From: Cunninghamella blakesleeana
Taxonomy: Eukaryota; Mucoromycota; Mucoromycetes; Mucorales; Cunninghamellaceae
Direction: 5' to 3'
Length of the DNA stretch: 64,000 nucleotides
NCBI GenBank assembly: GCA_017871115.1
Contig: JAFCIZ010000001.1
Coordinates: 6,632,001-6,696,000, forward strand
Of the stretch, positions 11,320 to 23,640 are shown piece after piece. The stretch's first letter is position 1. Each line of letters opens with the position of its first letter. Under the pieces are notes generated by a model. That model made no database searches. It saw only the letters and a program-made list of their open reading frames with translations, and was not told the DNA's origin. A program made the position numbers and the translations under genes.

Positions 11320-14228
11320 GGTTATAAACTTGAAATAATTAAGATAAAATTCCCAGACACGTTTCAAATATAAAAAAAAAAAAAAAACCTCCCATTAGTA
11401 AAATAATAATAATAGCAATAATAATAATAGCTTATCAATGAATAAAACAATAATATTAAAATATATATATTCTAAGATTTTATTATGTTTTACCTTGTAC
11501 AGTCGTAAGAATTGCTAAATCCTTCCACTTATTAGTATTTATTATTATAATTTATCTTGTTAAAAAAAAAAAATGAGAAAGAAAAGTGAAAAAAAAAAAT
11601 GGGAAGAAAATAAATTTAATAAGGAGTTTGAAGGCAAAGTTACACGATAATAAAAAAGGAAATTTTTTTAGGTTTCTTAAAAAAAACATTCTCTTTCAAG
11701 AGAATATTAATAAAATGCTAATAGGAGGATAATATACTTAAGGAACATTAACTATACTTTTCTTTCTTTTTTTCTATCTTTATTTTTCTATGCATCGTCA
11801 TAAATAATGTATAGCTATAATCATGATCATTTTATAATAAATCACTTAATATTCTTTCACATGATATATTGCCAAACATGTTTTTTATTAACTAACTAAG
11901 GTTTTTTTTTACTGAGTAATTGGATCAATTTATTATTATTTTTGACATTTTTACAAATAATTAATTCTAGTTTCACTTTATATTATATAAACAATTTTTA
12001 TTTGATACATAGATATTGCTTTCCTATTTAGGATTTAATATATATTTAACATATAAAATAATATATATATATGGGGGAAAACCGTCCATTTTGAATTTAT
12101 ATTTATGTTTTTTGAATTGAATTTGATATTATACTGTACTATCCTACGCATCTTGATATTTTATATTAGTTTATAGAAGAAAGCCGGTTTATACTATATA
12201 TATATAGATAGATAAATAGATAGATAGATTATGTTACTATCCATTTAACCACCATATCAAGCAATGTATTAGTTATAGAGTAAACTTATCCTTTAACTTA
12301 AATAAGAACCTTTAAATTCATAAATAACCATAATAGTTCTATGAAATTTACTATGCATGTAGAAACTAACTATCTTATTAAACTAATAAAATTTCAAATC
12401 AATTACTATATTATTCATGAAGATGAATAAGTATTTAATTTTAATTTTATTCTTTGAATAAGTCAATCAATATTTAAGACCATCCTATAGATTTAATACA
12501 TATACAAAGAATAATTATATTATTGTTCCCTTAGAATCCAAGTCAACTATACTTGTATCTGTCGAGGTAAATGAGCATTTAACTTTGACTTAATTCTTTA
12601 AATGAATGAGTCCGTATCATGTTTATATATATGGATCAGAGTCATATATTTCTGAGAACTATTTTTAAAAAGAACAATAATAATAATAATCATATGTAAC
12701 TTGCCTACTGTTATTTTTGTTTCAAATCTATGTTGATTTTTTTTTTAAAAAAATTTAAAAAAGTTATTTTTTTTTTCAACCGCATAGGGAATAAAAATTA
12801 AACCATGCTACATTCTTTTTTTTAAAAAAAAAAAAACTTAGTTTAAAAAATCTTAAAAAGGAAGCAAGGTAGTACAGTTGAGAACTCGGACGATTAAATG
12901 GTTTTGTTATTATTATTTATAGACAAATAATAACTTGGAGGGTAAAAGTATACATTTACTTTTAATTTCATGACCAATTGGTTAGTTTGTAATAATGTAA
13001 ATATGTAAAAAATACATATATAAATATACGTAGATAAACACATTAATATATATGTATTTATACGTATGTAATATAAAATTATCCATCAAACTATATTTCC
13101 CAACGAATGACTCATGACGATCTCATCATACCAACACTAACTTTGATTCTGTTAAAAATAAAAATAAAAAAAAAGGTTGCACTGACTTTTATTTTATGCT
13201 GTTTTCACTTTGTAATACCATGATTTATTATTATTATCTTTTCAAAATAGTGACTAAAATAAAAATAACTATTCAAAATAATCGAATTTTTTAGTTTGAA
13301 TATTATACATTTAAATTATTAAAAAAACAGATATATCATATATTATAATGGAAAAGTGATCATCCGTTTATTATTTAACGTAAATGATATAAAATGCGTT
13401 TATTTATTTGAAAAAAAGTAAATAAAATTTTTGATAAATTATTACAAGAATTCGTAAGTATAATACAAAAACTGTTTAAAAGAGGAAAAGAAAAAGAAGA
13501 AAAAATGCACCTTCGCCACCGAATGAAAAAAATCAGAAAATGATTATATAAATTATTGTGGAACAAAAAAAAAGTTAGAACCAGATTTTTCTTTTGTTAT
13601 ATTTTTTTATACTAAAATCTAATCAATAATTATGGGTCTTTTCTTTTAAAAAAAAAGCTAGGATATGATCTTTCAAGTTTGATAATTTGATGCAAGTATA
13701 TATATTTTTTAAAAATTGTAATTGTATATATATATATATATAATACAATCTATTCATTTTTGTAATATGAGTAATTTTATTTTACACTACATATTTTGAT
13801 TGGATAACGCTATTTAAAATAAACGGCCGTAAGTCCCCTCCCCTTTTTCAGCTGTATTCAATGGAGTTAATACATAGATTAATCGAATAAATAAGCAGAT
13901 CAATAAATAAATAAATAAATAAAGTTCAATTTAAGAACCATAATCCTAAATAAATAGATAATCGCTGAAGTTACTTACATTTAAATAATAATACTGGTAA
14001 AAATGATCAAAGTCATAAAAAAAATTTAATAGAAAAGGGAAGAAGCAAAATGAAAGGATTTACCAAAAATGGTTAGCTGAGTATCAATAAATTTTTTTAT
14101 ATAAAAAAATAAAATTTTTGACCTGTATATTTTTTTTCTTCTTTCTTTCAATTCCATTTTTTTTTTTTTATTCTATCTTTATAAAAAAAAATCACACACT
14201 TATACACATACAGTTATAAATTTATATC
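11320..14228. other. 2.9-kb gene-free stretch
   Basis: A+T-rich with poly-T/poly-A blocks, a TAGA repeat at about 12206-12230, a 9-bp hairpin near 12917-12940 and a TGACTCA site at 13108-13114. A 63-codon minus-strand frame at 13375-13566 lacks convincing coding character. A pyrimidine-rich tract at about 14130-14175 marks the promoter of the next gene. I recognise no gene, tRNA or transposon. Confidence 0.5.
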
Positions 14229-15597
14229 ATGGCTGATGTATACCCTACATTAACATGGTATAATGTATTTATTGCTGGTTTATTTTTGTTCATAAATGGT
14301 AATGATTTATTTATAAAATAATAACAGTACAATAAGAAAGGGGAAAAATTAAAGTAGCTTCTTATTAAATACATGTACTATATAAATCTATTCAATATAT
14401 AAACAATATAGTTATCATATCAAACAAACTTAGATTAGGAATAGGAAAATCAATAGTTATAGCTGGTATAAGATGCATTGTACAATTAACACTTATGGTA
14501 ATTCATATGAAAATAACAACAATAAACTATAAACTATATATATATATATATATATATTTAAAGACAAAACCCGATATTCTTTGAACGACATGTACATAAC
14601 TCTCTCACTTTTTATTATTATCATTATCAATAGGGAATGGTACTTGGATATATTCTTAAAGAAAAAAACCCTTACTTGGTATTTTTTTTAACATGTACGT
14701 AATATGAAAAATAAACATAGATATAGATTTTAAAAAAATGAATGACATAAACAACAAAATAGAATTTAGAAAACTAAGAAATGGTATATAGTTATTATGG
14801 TCTTTCTTAGTGCTTGTGAAACGGTATACAGCAAATCACAATGGGTTTTTAAAGGGATGTTTCCAACCTCTTTTATTGCCACATTATTTTCAACATCCAT
14901 TGTTGGTATCATCGGCGTCCGTTATGCTCTTCATGAACAGCCTTTTTGGACACCAGAATATTTTATTCCTACCATTGGACTTTTATTAGGATTTACTTCA
15001 GGCGCTATGGCCGTAGCTATTCACACTTGTCTTCATTATATCCGAGTGCACATGGGTCAAATTGAAACATATATATCTTTTGGTGCAACAAGAAAAGAAG
15101 CCCTATCGCATATTACAAAGGAATCTATTCGTATTAGTTTGTTACCTGTCATTAATCAAATGTCAATTACTGGTTCTATTGTCATTCCTGGTGTTTTGGC
15201 TGGTCAAATCATGAATGGGATCCCAATGGAATATGCTGTTTTATATCAAATCATCATTACGTTTTTAATTACTTCTTCAACAAGTTTAGGCGTGACGATT
15301 GCTGTTTTAGTAAAATAATTAATATAAACAAAAACAAGAAAATAGTATATTTAAAGATGAAACATTAATTGTATTCCTTTTTTTTTATTATCATGTGATC
15401 AATAATAGTCTTGTCTTCGTAGAATAGTAGACAGCCATCATAGAATACGTCAAGATAGAATTAAAAAAGCAAATCACTTTGTATTTCAAGATATCAAAAA
15501 TGTTATTCTTCAATTTATTCAATACTTGTTTAAAGCAAAGAAAAAGATGCATAGAACCTCTTGGAAAGAAGATGAATGCCGTCCTCTTTTATCATAA
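14229..15597 (+). CDS. UPF0014-family membrane permease (FetB/ALS3/STAR2-like)
   Basis: Five exons (14229-14298, 14439-14497, 14634-14694, 14792-15309, 15409-15597) give 298 residues. The protein is almost entirely hydrophobic helices, with family-typical blocks: GIGKSIVIAGIRCIVQLTLM, YFIPTIGLLLGFTSGAMAVA, a cytoplasmic helix ETYISFGATRKEALSHITK, then MSITGSIVIPGVLAGQIMNG and YQIIITFLITSSTSLGVT. UPF0014 proteins include bacterial FetB (ABC iron exporter subunit) and plant ALS3/STAR2 (aluminium tolerance), which pair with a separate ATPase. No such ATPase is in this window. The apparent stop GTAAAATAA at 15310 is better read as a splice donor. The next exon restores the family's C-terminal Arg-Arg and His-Arg ending (LRRIVDSHHRIRQ) and adds a basic 40-residue tail. 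Substrate unknown. Confidence 0.85.
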
Positions 15598-15960
15598 TAA
15601 TTATATTAATCATCATACTTATATAAATATAAATATATACCTTTTATCTTACATTCAATAGAGAAATAAATAATATTATCATACTCCCCATATATTTACA
15701 TCAATAATAATAATAACAATATAGACTTTATATGATCGATTTTTTTGTATGGATTAGGTATAAAAAAAATTAATGCAAGAGTTTTTTTAGGTATACATTA
15801 AAAAGAAATCGGAACTTTAAATTTTTCCAGCTTTGTAAAAAAAAAGGTGTCGCAGATAATTTTTTTCTCACTCTTTTTCCTTACTTTTTTTTTTAAAAAA
15901 AACTTCCTCCTCTTTAATTAATGAATATTGTTTTTCTTTTATCACACTTCAATATATATA
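15598..15960. other. Short intergenic region
   Basis: UPF0014 3' region followed by a T/C-rich tract at about 15868-15945 just before the next gene. No gene seen. Confidence 0.45.
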
Positions 15961-17029
15961 ATGACGGATAATAGTAAAACAATAATAAAAAAAAAATTAA
16001 AGATTGAATTTAAAAATGAAGTACCTAATATAGAAAATTATTTAAATAATAATAATAATAATGAATCAGATACTGATACTGAAGACGAACATTATCCTCG
16101 TTTTATAGGCTTAAAACCAACTTACAGTACTTTGGAAAGAACTGGGGACTACAACTCACCGCCTGCTGATATTATTGACTCTTCTTTTTTACAATCAGAT
16201 CCACCATCACCATCTTCTTCTTCTTCTTCTCCTACTACAATAGTATCCGCAATTGCTCATCCATATCACTCACCATTTTCTATACCTGCTCATACTATTA
16301 ATAATGATAATGATAACTTGACTAAAACTACATCTCAATCTATACCAACTACTAATGATAACCCTTCGGCAACATCATCACCTTCTTCTTCATCTATTTT
16401 ATTAAAACAATCAGAGCAACAAAACAAATCAGAGGAACCTGAACAATCACAGTTAATAGAGCAACAGCAGTTTATACAGCCAAGACTAACTTTATTACAA
16501 ATAATAAGAGTTTTATTACGTTATGTTTATTTCATTATAAAATGGTCTTCTCCTATCATTGCAATTTATATATATAAGTTTATAAAATGTTTTAAAGTAC
16601 AAAGGATACCAGCTGAAAAACTAAAATTAACCAATCCAAATGATCCCAACTATTTAATATTACCGGTAAATATGAATAAATAATATATATTTATTTATGT
16701 AGAAAATGATTTTTTTTTTTTAAAAAAAAAAAAGGAAGATAAGGAAAATAATATAGCTATACTAATTACGTATATATATTTTATTTTATTGATGTATACA
16801 GATTTTTCGTAGAGCTTGTTGGAATAATTTTACACCTGACCTATCAATTGTACTTGTATTATATATTCTTGTATCATCCATCTATATCATCAAATACTAT
16901 TTTCGATGGAAAATACATCATGGTTATCTTTTATCATTTTTTTTAACCCTTACTTTTTTTTCATTTAATAATGCACCTTACCTTCCTTATTTTTATATTT
17001 TCGCCATTATTCATATTATTGTTTTTTAA
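15961..17029 (+). CDS. Unrecognised membrane protein with acidic/Ser-rich N-terminal half
   Basis: Two exons (15961-16665 and 16802-17029; phase 0) give 310 residues. The first ~170 are hydrophilic: a Lys-rich start, an Asn run, an ESDTDTEDE acidic patch, then Ser/Pro- and Gln/Glu-rich stretches. Near residue 180 begins a hydrophobic region (LLQIIRVLLRYVYFIIKW, then SSPIIAIYIYKFIKCF). Exon 2 carries two or three further segments (LSIVLVLYILVSSIYIIKY; GYLLSFFLTLTFFSF; YFYIFAIIHIIVF at the C-terminal end). It is probably a multipass membrane protein with a cytoplasmic disordered N-terminus. The ATG at 15961 was preferred over an in-frame TTG upstream because no ATG precedes it. I do not recognise the family. 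Confidence 0.7.
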
Positions 17030-18780
17030 AAATCACTTAATTACTTATTTTAATTAATGACTTTTTATTATTATAATTTCAAATACAATCAATTTTATTT
17101 TCTTATTTATATATATTTTTCATTTTAAAGCATTCATAATCAAATTAATATTTATTTGATATAAATATTATAATTAATAATAGGAATAAAATGATATTCA
17201 TTAAATAAAAAAGCGGAAGGCTGAAAAAAAAAGTACAAAATACAATGTATATATATTATACTGATTAATTCTTGACCATTACTAAAATAGATATGTCAAT
17301 TATTAGCAAATTATATAAATATAAAGGGACTTGATGGTTTCAAATTAATCAATCGGAGATCGTAGCGATCAATGCAAATAAACATATTCCTATCGTTCAG
17401 TTACAAGAATAACAGTAATAAAAAAAAAAAGAATTATATGGTAACGATGGGAAAAAAATAAGTCCGCATAAAAAATATTTTGAGCGATTTACATTTTATT
17501 TTTATTTTTTTGCCACTAGATTTGAAATATAAATGCGTTGAATGTATTTTTAATTTATTTATTTTTTTCGACTTTTTTTATTAAAAGAATACTTGTAAAA
17601 TTTTTTAAAAGATTACAAGTTTATGATGCCTTGCGCATGATTTTTATATAATCCATTTTGTATATTCGAATAAACCATTATTGTTTTATCATTCAAAAAA
17701 ATAAAAATGTTTTTATTAAATTAAAAGTGTTTTGTTTTATATTATTTAATCCAATTTTGATCAAGTGTTTATTAATTTGAAAGCTATTAAGCTAAAATTA
17801 TTAATTAAATGACAATAAAATAATAATAATAATAACAATGGTAATATAACTAATATCTAATATTATTATCATTATCGTCATAATTACAAGATACAGGCAA
17901 CTTATTATTTTTATTATTATTTGCCCATTTCTTTTTCTTTTTCTTTTGTTAATCTTTTTTTTATTCTTGCTTACTTGAGAGTGATTTGATTTCTATTCTG
18001 TATGATCTTTATAATCTAAATTTTCCTTCCATCACTCTTAACAGAGTTTAAATAATAATATAATAATACCATTAGTAGGAATAAAAAGTTATCAATAAAA
18101 TAAAAACTAATAATCTATTTAATTAACCTTTAAAAAAAGTGTTCTATCAATATAACAGGACTTTTTTTTTTAAAAAAAAAAAGACGTCTATTTTTTTTAT
18201 TCCAACAAGTCAATCATATTCGCCAAAACAAATATAACAAATACAAACAACAGAATATATATATATATATATATAAAATCATTTCTTGGTTGTAGATTAT
18301 CCAAATATCATTTTATTTTTATTTTTAGTCGAGGTAGTAAAATCAACAAGACTATGTTATCTTGTTAAAACTATTCCAAACCGTTTAATTGTCATTATTT
18401 CCTTTTAATCAAGTTTTTATTGTTACTATCGGTCTTTTTATAGTTGATGAAAATTAAAATCCTTTGTGAAAGTGGGCTGGGCTTTAAATAATGGTCATGC
18501 TGTAATACCTATGTTTCGTATTATGCATAGTTATCGTTTAACATACAATTTTTTAAAACTTATAAACTTATTATATAGCTATTGTTGCTATACTAAAAAT
18601 ATAAAATATAAATAGTTTTAAACGACATTGACCAAGACAATGAAAAAGATGTCACAAAAAAAAATTTTTTTCAATCAAAAAATAGTCCAAAAATTTTTTT
18701 TCAAAAAAATATAAAATGGCCCTCTTTTTATTCTTTTTCTTTCCTCTTTTCTTTTCTTTTTCTTTTTTCTCTCTTTGTCA

Positions 18781-18866
18781 GAGAGGTACAGCTTATCATG
18801 TGGGATTAATAGAAAATCCAAATTGATAAGATTTGTACGCTGCTTGTGGTATACTTGCAGCCTCTC
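18781..18866 (+). ncRNA. Candidate structured RNA, copy 1
   Basis: An 86-nt element folds into three stems. P1: GAGAG with CTCTC. P2: GTACA with TGTAC, then CTTATCA with TGATAAG, capped by a GGATT/AATCC stem. P3: GCTGC with GCAGC, a symmetric TT/TT loop and GTG-GTA-TAC at its tip. A T-run (ATTTTTT) follows at once, as after RNA polymerase III transcripts; a TATAAA lies about 70 bp upstream. Copy 2 keeps every stem with compensating base changes. No known RNA class is recognised (no hammerhead CTGATGA/GAAA core, no tRNA B box). Strand is assigned from the T-run and is not certain. A fold-back mobile element is the main alternative. Confidence 0.5.
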
Positions 18867-18895
18867 ATTTTTTATAATAAACCCCCCATAAGAGA

Positions 18896-18987
18896 GAGAG
18901 GGGTACAGCTTGTCATGAAGGGTTTATATAATGGAAATCCTTCTTGATAAGATTTGTAAGCTACTTGTATTATACTTGTAGCCTCTC
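18896..18987 (+). ncRNA. Candidate structured RNA, copy 2
   Basis: A 92-nt second copy, 29 nt after copy 1. P1: GAGAG with CTCTC, extendable by flanking AG/CT. P2: TACA with TGTA, CTTGTCA with TGATAAG (one G-T wobble where copy 1 has A-T), and a GAAGGGTTT/AAATCCTTC cap. P3: GCTAC with GTAGC (copy 1 GCTGC/GCAGC) and GTA-TTA-TAC at the tip. The blocks GTACAGCTTRTCATG, TTGATAAGATTTGTA and TATACTTG are shared. Spacer and cap sequences differ strongly while pairing is kept. Confidence 0.5.
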
Positions 18988-19569
18988 TTTCTCTCTTCCT
19001 TTTTATATTGTTCAATAAAAATATAATGAAACTGAAAAAGAATATAAACAAATATGATAATAATTCATACTTATCGTGTATTCACTTTACAAACTATTCA
19101 ATTTATATAAAATAATTAATATTATATTCAATTGATTTTTTGGGAAGATTTATTTTATTTTATTTCATTTATATTTTTTTAAAAAATGATTGTCAATACT
19201 TATTTAAACATACTAAAGAAAGATATTTAAGCTATATAGTGTATTTAGTAGGTATCAAATTACAATGACGTTTACAACCAATGTTATTTCTATTTAATAT
19301 ATTATTCAATATTATTATTATTATATAACTAACAAAAGGGATAAAGGATGGTGTAAAAAAAAATTGTTTTTTTTAAAAGCAAAAAATAATAATAATAAAA
19401 GAGAAGAGAAGATAATATAAAAAAAAATTAGATTTAAAATTTATTTTTATTTTTTTGCTTTAGCTACTACCATTATTACCACCTTTTGTATTGATGAAGA
19501 TGACTTGGTTAAAGATTCAAATTCATCTATCAAAAAAAGAAAAAAAAGCTTATTTTAGATGTCTCATGA

Positions 19570-19698
19570 TTAGATAGCAGTGCTGCATATATAGAAAGGC
19601 TCAACTATGTTGATAAATATCCAAAATTCAAGAAATTGATATTATATCCTGAATTGTCAAGATATAAATTTGACCTTGAAAGTTATTCCAAATTATAA
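19570..19698 (+). pseudogene. Coding-like remnant of unknown protein
   Basis: 42 codons are open with a normal protein composition (segments SAAYIERLNYVDKYPKF and LYPELSRYKFDLESYSKL) in DNA where random frames close quickly. No start codon or intact upstream exon is visible; a coding-like patch at 19470-19560 is in another frame. It could be a decayed gene or chance. Confidence 0.25.
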
Positions 19699-20424
19699 TA
19701 ATATTTTTATTACTACTATTTTTATTATAATTATTATCATATTATTATAGTAGTGTTATTTAATAAAAATACAGCTACAGCAAAAAAGATGAGTTTGTAG
19801 AGCTTTTTTTGTAATAATGTTTTTTCTTTTTTATTTTTTTTTAATATATATATATATATATATATATCACTACGTGCTCTATTATTATTAAAAAAATGAA
19901 TACAAGTATTCTTTTGATAAAAATTCAGTCTTTCTCTTTATTATAGATTAGTGAAAAATATGATAAATAGTTAAAATAGGCAAAGTAAACAAAATATTAT
20001 ATATAATAAAAAAAAAGACAAGACAGCTAAGCGAAAATTCTTGAATGGTTTGATTTTATTATAAATATAAGGTGAAGATTGTGATTATAATATATTTCTG
20101 CTTTGATATTTATATAAAATAATATTTCACTTTTATATGATTAGTGATATTAACCAATATGACTTATAACTTCAGTATGATGATCTTTCATATATTTTAT
20201 TACTACTATATGATGGTCCATAATAGCTGTTATTATACTAATGCAATAATATATTTTGGTTCATTATAGATACTTTTAACATTAAATTTATAAAGCTTAA
20301 TTTGACAGCTTAAAGATAATAATATATCTCAGTTAGATTTATACTCTTATTTAGTATAGCTATTCATTTTAATAAAAGAACATTTATTTTAATGTTAGTG
20401 CACTTAATAGTCATTATCATTGTT

Positions 20425-21907
20425 TTAATTTATAACATTTATTATTATATTATATAACGTAATAATACATTTATTTACTATAAGATAGAATAGCCTGATA
20501 CGACAGTTAGCTCCAGGTACATTAAAGGGTATATCATCTATCGAATGTAAGGATTCATCCAAGATATAAAATTTATGTGCTGAAATTAGATTACGTTGAA
20601 TCGATGATCTTTTCCGTGGTTTAAAACCTAGCTTATTTTCCACTGGAAACCTGAGTTACTACCTGCATTATCGGGATCATGTCATGATTTTAAAAGTCTA
20701 CTCGATTACGAAAATAAGGCCTATTTGTTGCGATAGTCATATTATCGCGATAATACCATCTGATAGCAACCTGCAAATTTGTGTACGGATAAAGGACGTT
20801 ATATGGTATATCACCAGGATTATTTTTATCTACGTAATTTAGCATAGGCCCCTGAATAGGATTATGCAGACGAAGATTGCCAAACGTTGATTCATGAATC
20901 TCGATATCTGGATGATCCAATAGATAGTTCATCAGCCATTGTCCATCAGTTAAGCCATCGTTCCCACCTATATTCTTTCTATAGTAGTATAAATTAGGTT
21001 CTAAATATCTATTGTATATAAAATCCCCATGTTCATCCATCCCACAAAACCCCCTAGTACCTGGCAACACATGTAAATTCTGTAACTTATGTATAGTGTT
21101 AAAGCTATCTTCCAACATATATTTACCCACTAAAACATGATCTTTTTCACAAATGGCCTTGGATAATTCGGGATTCGGTGTCTCATCCCATAAACCTAAC
21201 TTAGCAGCCATAAGAGGTGCCAATATATCTTCATACTTACAATCCTTATGCCTTAGATAAAATAACCTAATTTTCTCATCGTGTGTGAGAGGACTGGGCC
21301 ATTTTATTATACTTCCAGCTCCAAATATTATATCACGTACTTCAGCTGTACCAACACCCATACCTCTGATAATATCATCATTGCCCATACGAACATGATA
21401 GGCAATAAGATCTAGTCTATGTAAAAGCGGCCTGGTCCTTTCATCTCTATAACATCGAATGATATCCTCCATATGATTTAACCGAGGTAATTCCCGAGAT
21501 AAATCTATCGTATCAAATTCGTTACATATTACATGCATGGAATTACAAGGTCTGCATAACATCTTTATAGCCCAACACAGTCTAAGTTTATATGCTAGTT
21601 CCAGGCCAATTTCAGATACATTACTCTCCCATATAGTGCATACCAAGGATAATACATTTGGATCCTTGGTAATTGCTATGGCCTTATATATGGGTATCCT
21701 TGCATTCCGTGTGAAATAGCGTTCCTTCATCTTTGCAAGTAAGGCCCTATCTGCACCTCGTTCCAGCACCTTATCGAGGAGTAACCCAGGACCGCCCTCG
21801 CGAAAGAGTTGTCTTTCATCTAATTCATCATTGGATAACACTAACTTAACATAGCAATCAGCATAGGATATAATCTGAAAGATAATTTCGTTGGGCAATG
21901 TTAACAT
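20425..21907 (-). CDS. F-box-like protein, unusually G+C-rich gene
   Basis: The first exon alone is open for 405 codons (stop at 20690). The N-terminus MLTLPNEIIFQIISYADCY resembles the LPxEIxxxIxxY start of F-box domains, which bind Skp1 in SCF ubiquitin ligases. The rest is a mixed, mostly helical protein with no domain I can name (segments such as YLLDHPDIEIHESTFGNLRL recall ankyrin-like repeats, weakly). A 67-nt intron 20709-20643 (GTAATC...TTCCAG) would instead splice in phase to a second coding-like segment ending at 20425. That gives 471 residues and explains the coding-like DNA there. The gene is visibly richer in G+C than its neighbours (one 60-base row at 21721 has about half G+C) and has at most one intron. 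It may be a transferred or fast-evolving lineage-specific gene. It is divergent to RNH201 with 318 bp between starts. Confidence 0.62.
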
Positions 21908-22225
21908 ATATAATGACTATTTAATATGCAAATTTTTTTATTAATATATATATTGCCTAGCTAAAGTGAATTATTTTACTAATTCACAAGCTGTTTAAAA
22001 ATACTGTCTCAAGTTCTATAGGAATATAAGTATAGAGACAAGTATATATGATAACAAAAAAGGAAGGTGAGGGCACGTTCAATTTTTTTTTCTTTTTAAG
22101 GTTCAAAATTTTTTTTCTGAATTTAAAAAAAAATAAAAATTGACTTTTTTAACTTTCTTACTCTTTATTATTGAAAATAAATAAATAGTTAATACTCTTA
22201 TTAATATAATTATAGATTAATCAAT

Positions 22226-23640
22226 ATGGCTGATACAAATGAATCACTTAGTATCGATAACGATTATTTACCTTCTGTAAAATTTCCAGTAACACGATCT
22301 TATACTTATATAAATCCTATACCGTCCTGTTTAATTGAAAATTTACCAAACAAAGTCAATGAGCCTTGTGTACTTGGTGTGGATGAAGCAGGTAGAGGTC
22401 CTTGTTTAGGGCCTATGGTCTATGCTGTTAGTTTCTGCCCTTTATCTAGATATGAAGAATTTAAGGCTTTAGGTTTTGATGGTAATAATAAAAATAAGAA
22501 TAAGAAGAATCAGGGAGTTTGGTAATAACACATTCCTCCCCTTTTAATTTTATTATATGAAATAGATTCAAAAAAATTGACACATGAGAAACGTTTACAA
22601 CTTGCTGATATAATACAACAAAGCAACGACTATGTAGGATGGGCAGTAAAAGTGATATCGCCTCAAGATATATCAACTAATATGTTTAATCGGTGTGTAT
22701 CAGTTTATATCTCCATGATATGTATATATATATATATATATATATAAATTAACTTTAGTTTTTTATCAAATAGTGTTAATCCAGTAAATTTAAATCAATT
22801 GGCTCACAATGCCACCATGGAATTAATATCATTAGTTATTGATAATAAAATAAATTTAACAGAGGTAAATTGAATGATATTTTTTGGAAAATAAATAGAA
22901 AAATAAAAGTAAAATAAATGGACGAGTTCATATTTATGTATAAATATTTATTATTATTATTTTTTAAAAATAGGTATATGTTGATCCTGTTGGTCCATCC
23001 AAATCATATCAAGAAAAATTAACAAAATATTTCCCAGGTATAAGTTTTACGGTTGAACCCAAAGCAGATGCATTATATCCCATTGTTAGTGCAGCTAGTA
23101 TATGTGCCAAGGTGACACGCGATCAGATTACGAAAAACTGGATATGGACTGAGCCTGGATTGCAACTTTCAAAAGAATTTGGTTCTGGATACCCATCTGG
23201 TAAAAAAAAAAAAAAGATAAAAATAAACCATCTAAAACGGAACGAATTATTTAAAGGATGTTTATGTTTATATTTATATATATCCTTTTTAACTTTATTC
23301 TAGATCCTAATACCGTCCTTTGGTTAGATAATAATGAAGTTCCATTTTTTGGTTACCCGAGCATAATTCGGTTTAGTTGGAAAACAATTACTAATCGATT
23401 AGAGGAAAGCAATCAATGCGAATGGTAAATGAAATAATCAAGAGATAAAAAAAAAATCAAGGATAGATTAATTTATAATCATAAATAAATATTCCATTTA
23501 GGTCTGATGAAGAAGATGTAGAGAAAAAACAAAATAAGAGTATAAAACGAATGTTTGCAAGTAATAACGCCAAGAAGATGGAACAAGGATATGAAAAAGG
23601 CAAATTTTATAAATCATTCCGTTTAGAGTATAGTATTTAA
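22226..23640 (+). CDS. RNH201: Ribonuclease H2 catalytic subunit A
   Basis: RNase H2 removes ribonucleotides and RNA-DNA hybrids from nuclear DNA. Six exons (22226-22481, 22566-22692, 22774-22864, 22974-23199, 23304-23424, 23502-23640) give 319 residues, close to the usual ~300. Visible signatures in order: [17 protein letters not shown] (active-site Asp and Glu), [27 protein letters not shown] (active-site Asp), [22 protein letters not shown] (Asp plus conserved core), [14 protein letters not shown] and IIRFSWKT. All catalytic acidic residues expected from the family are present. The C-terminal tail is basic. The ATG at 22226 follows a T-rich tract. The stop codon lies at the edge of an inverted repeat. 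Confidence 0.95.

Larger units (their letters stand above)
17030..20424. other. 3.4-kb gene-free stretch with tandem structured elements
   Basis: It holds the two structured repeats at 18781-18987, a coding-like remnant at 19570-19698 and (TA)n at about 18257-18276 and 19842-19866. There is also a 26-codon coding-like patch after a TTTTTAG acceptor near 18328-18407. The rest is A+T-rich and unremarkable. No intact gene was recognised. Confidence 0.5.

Noticed and set aside
15310..15318. Stop codon of the UPF0014 gene at 15316-15318
   Set aside because: GTAAAA works as a donor and the downstream exon restores the family C-terminus; kept as an alternative only.
18781..18987. CRISPR array or tRNA pair
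   Set aside because: Only two copies, the spacer is not array-like, the organism is eukaryotic, there is no tRNA B box and no acceptor/T-loop geometry.
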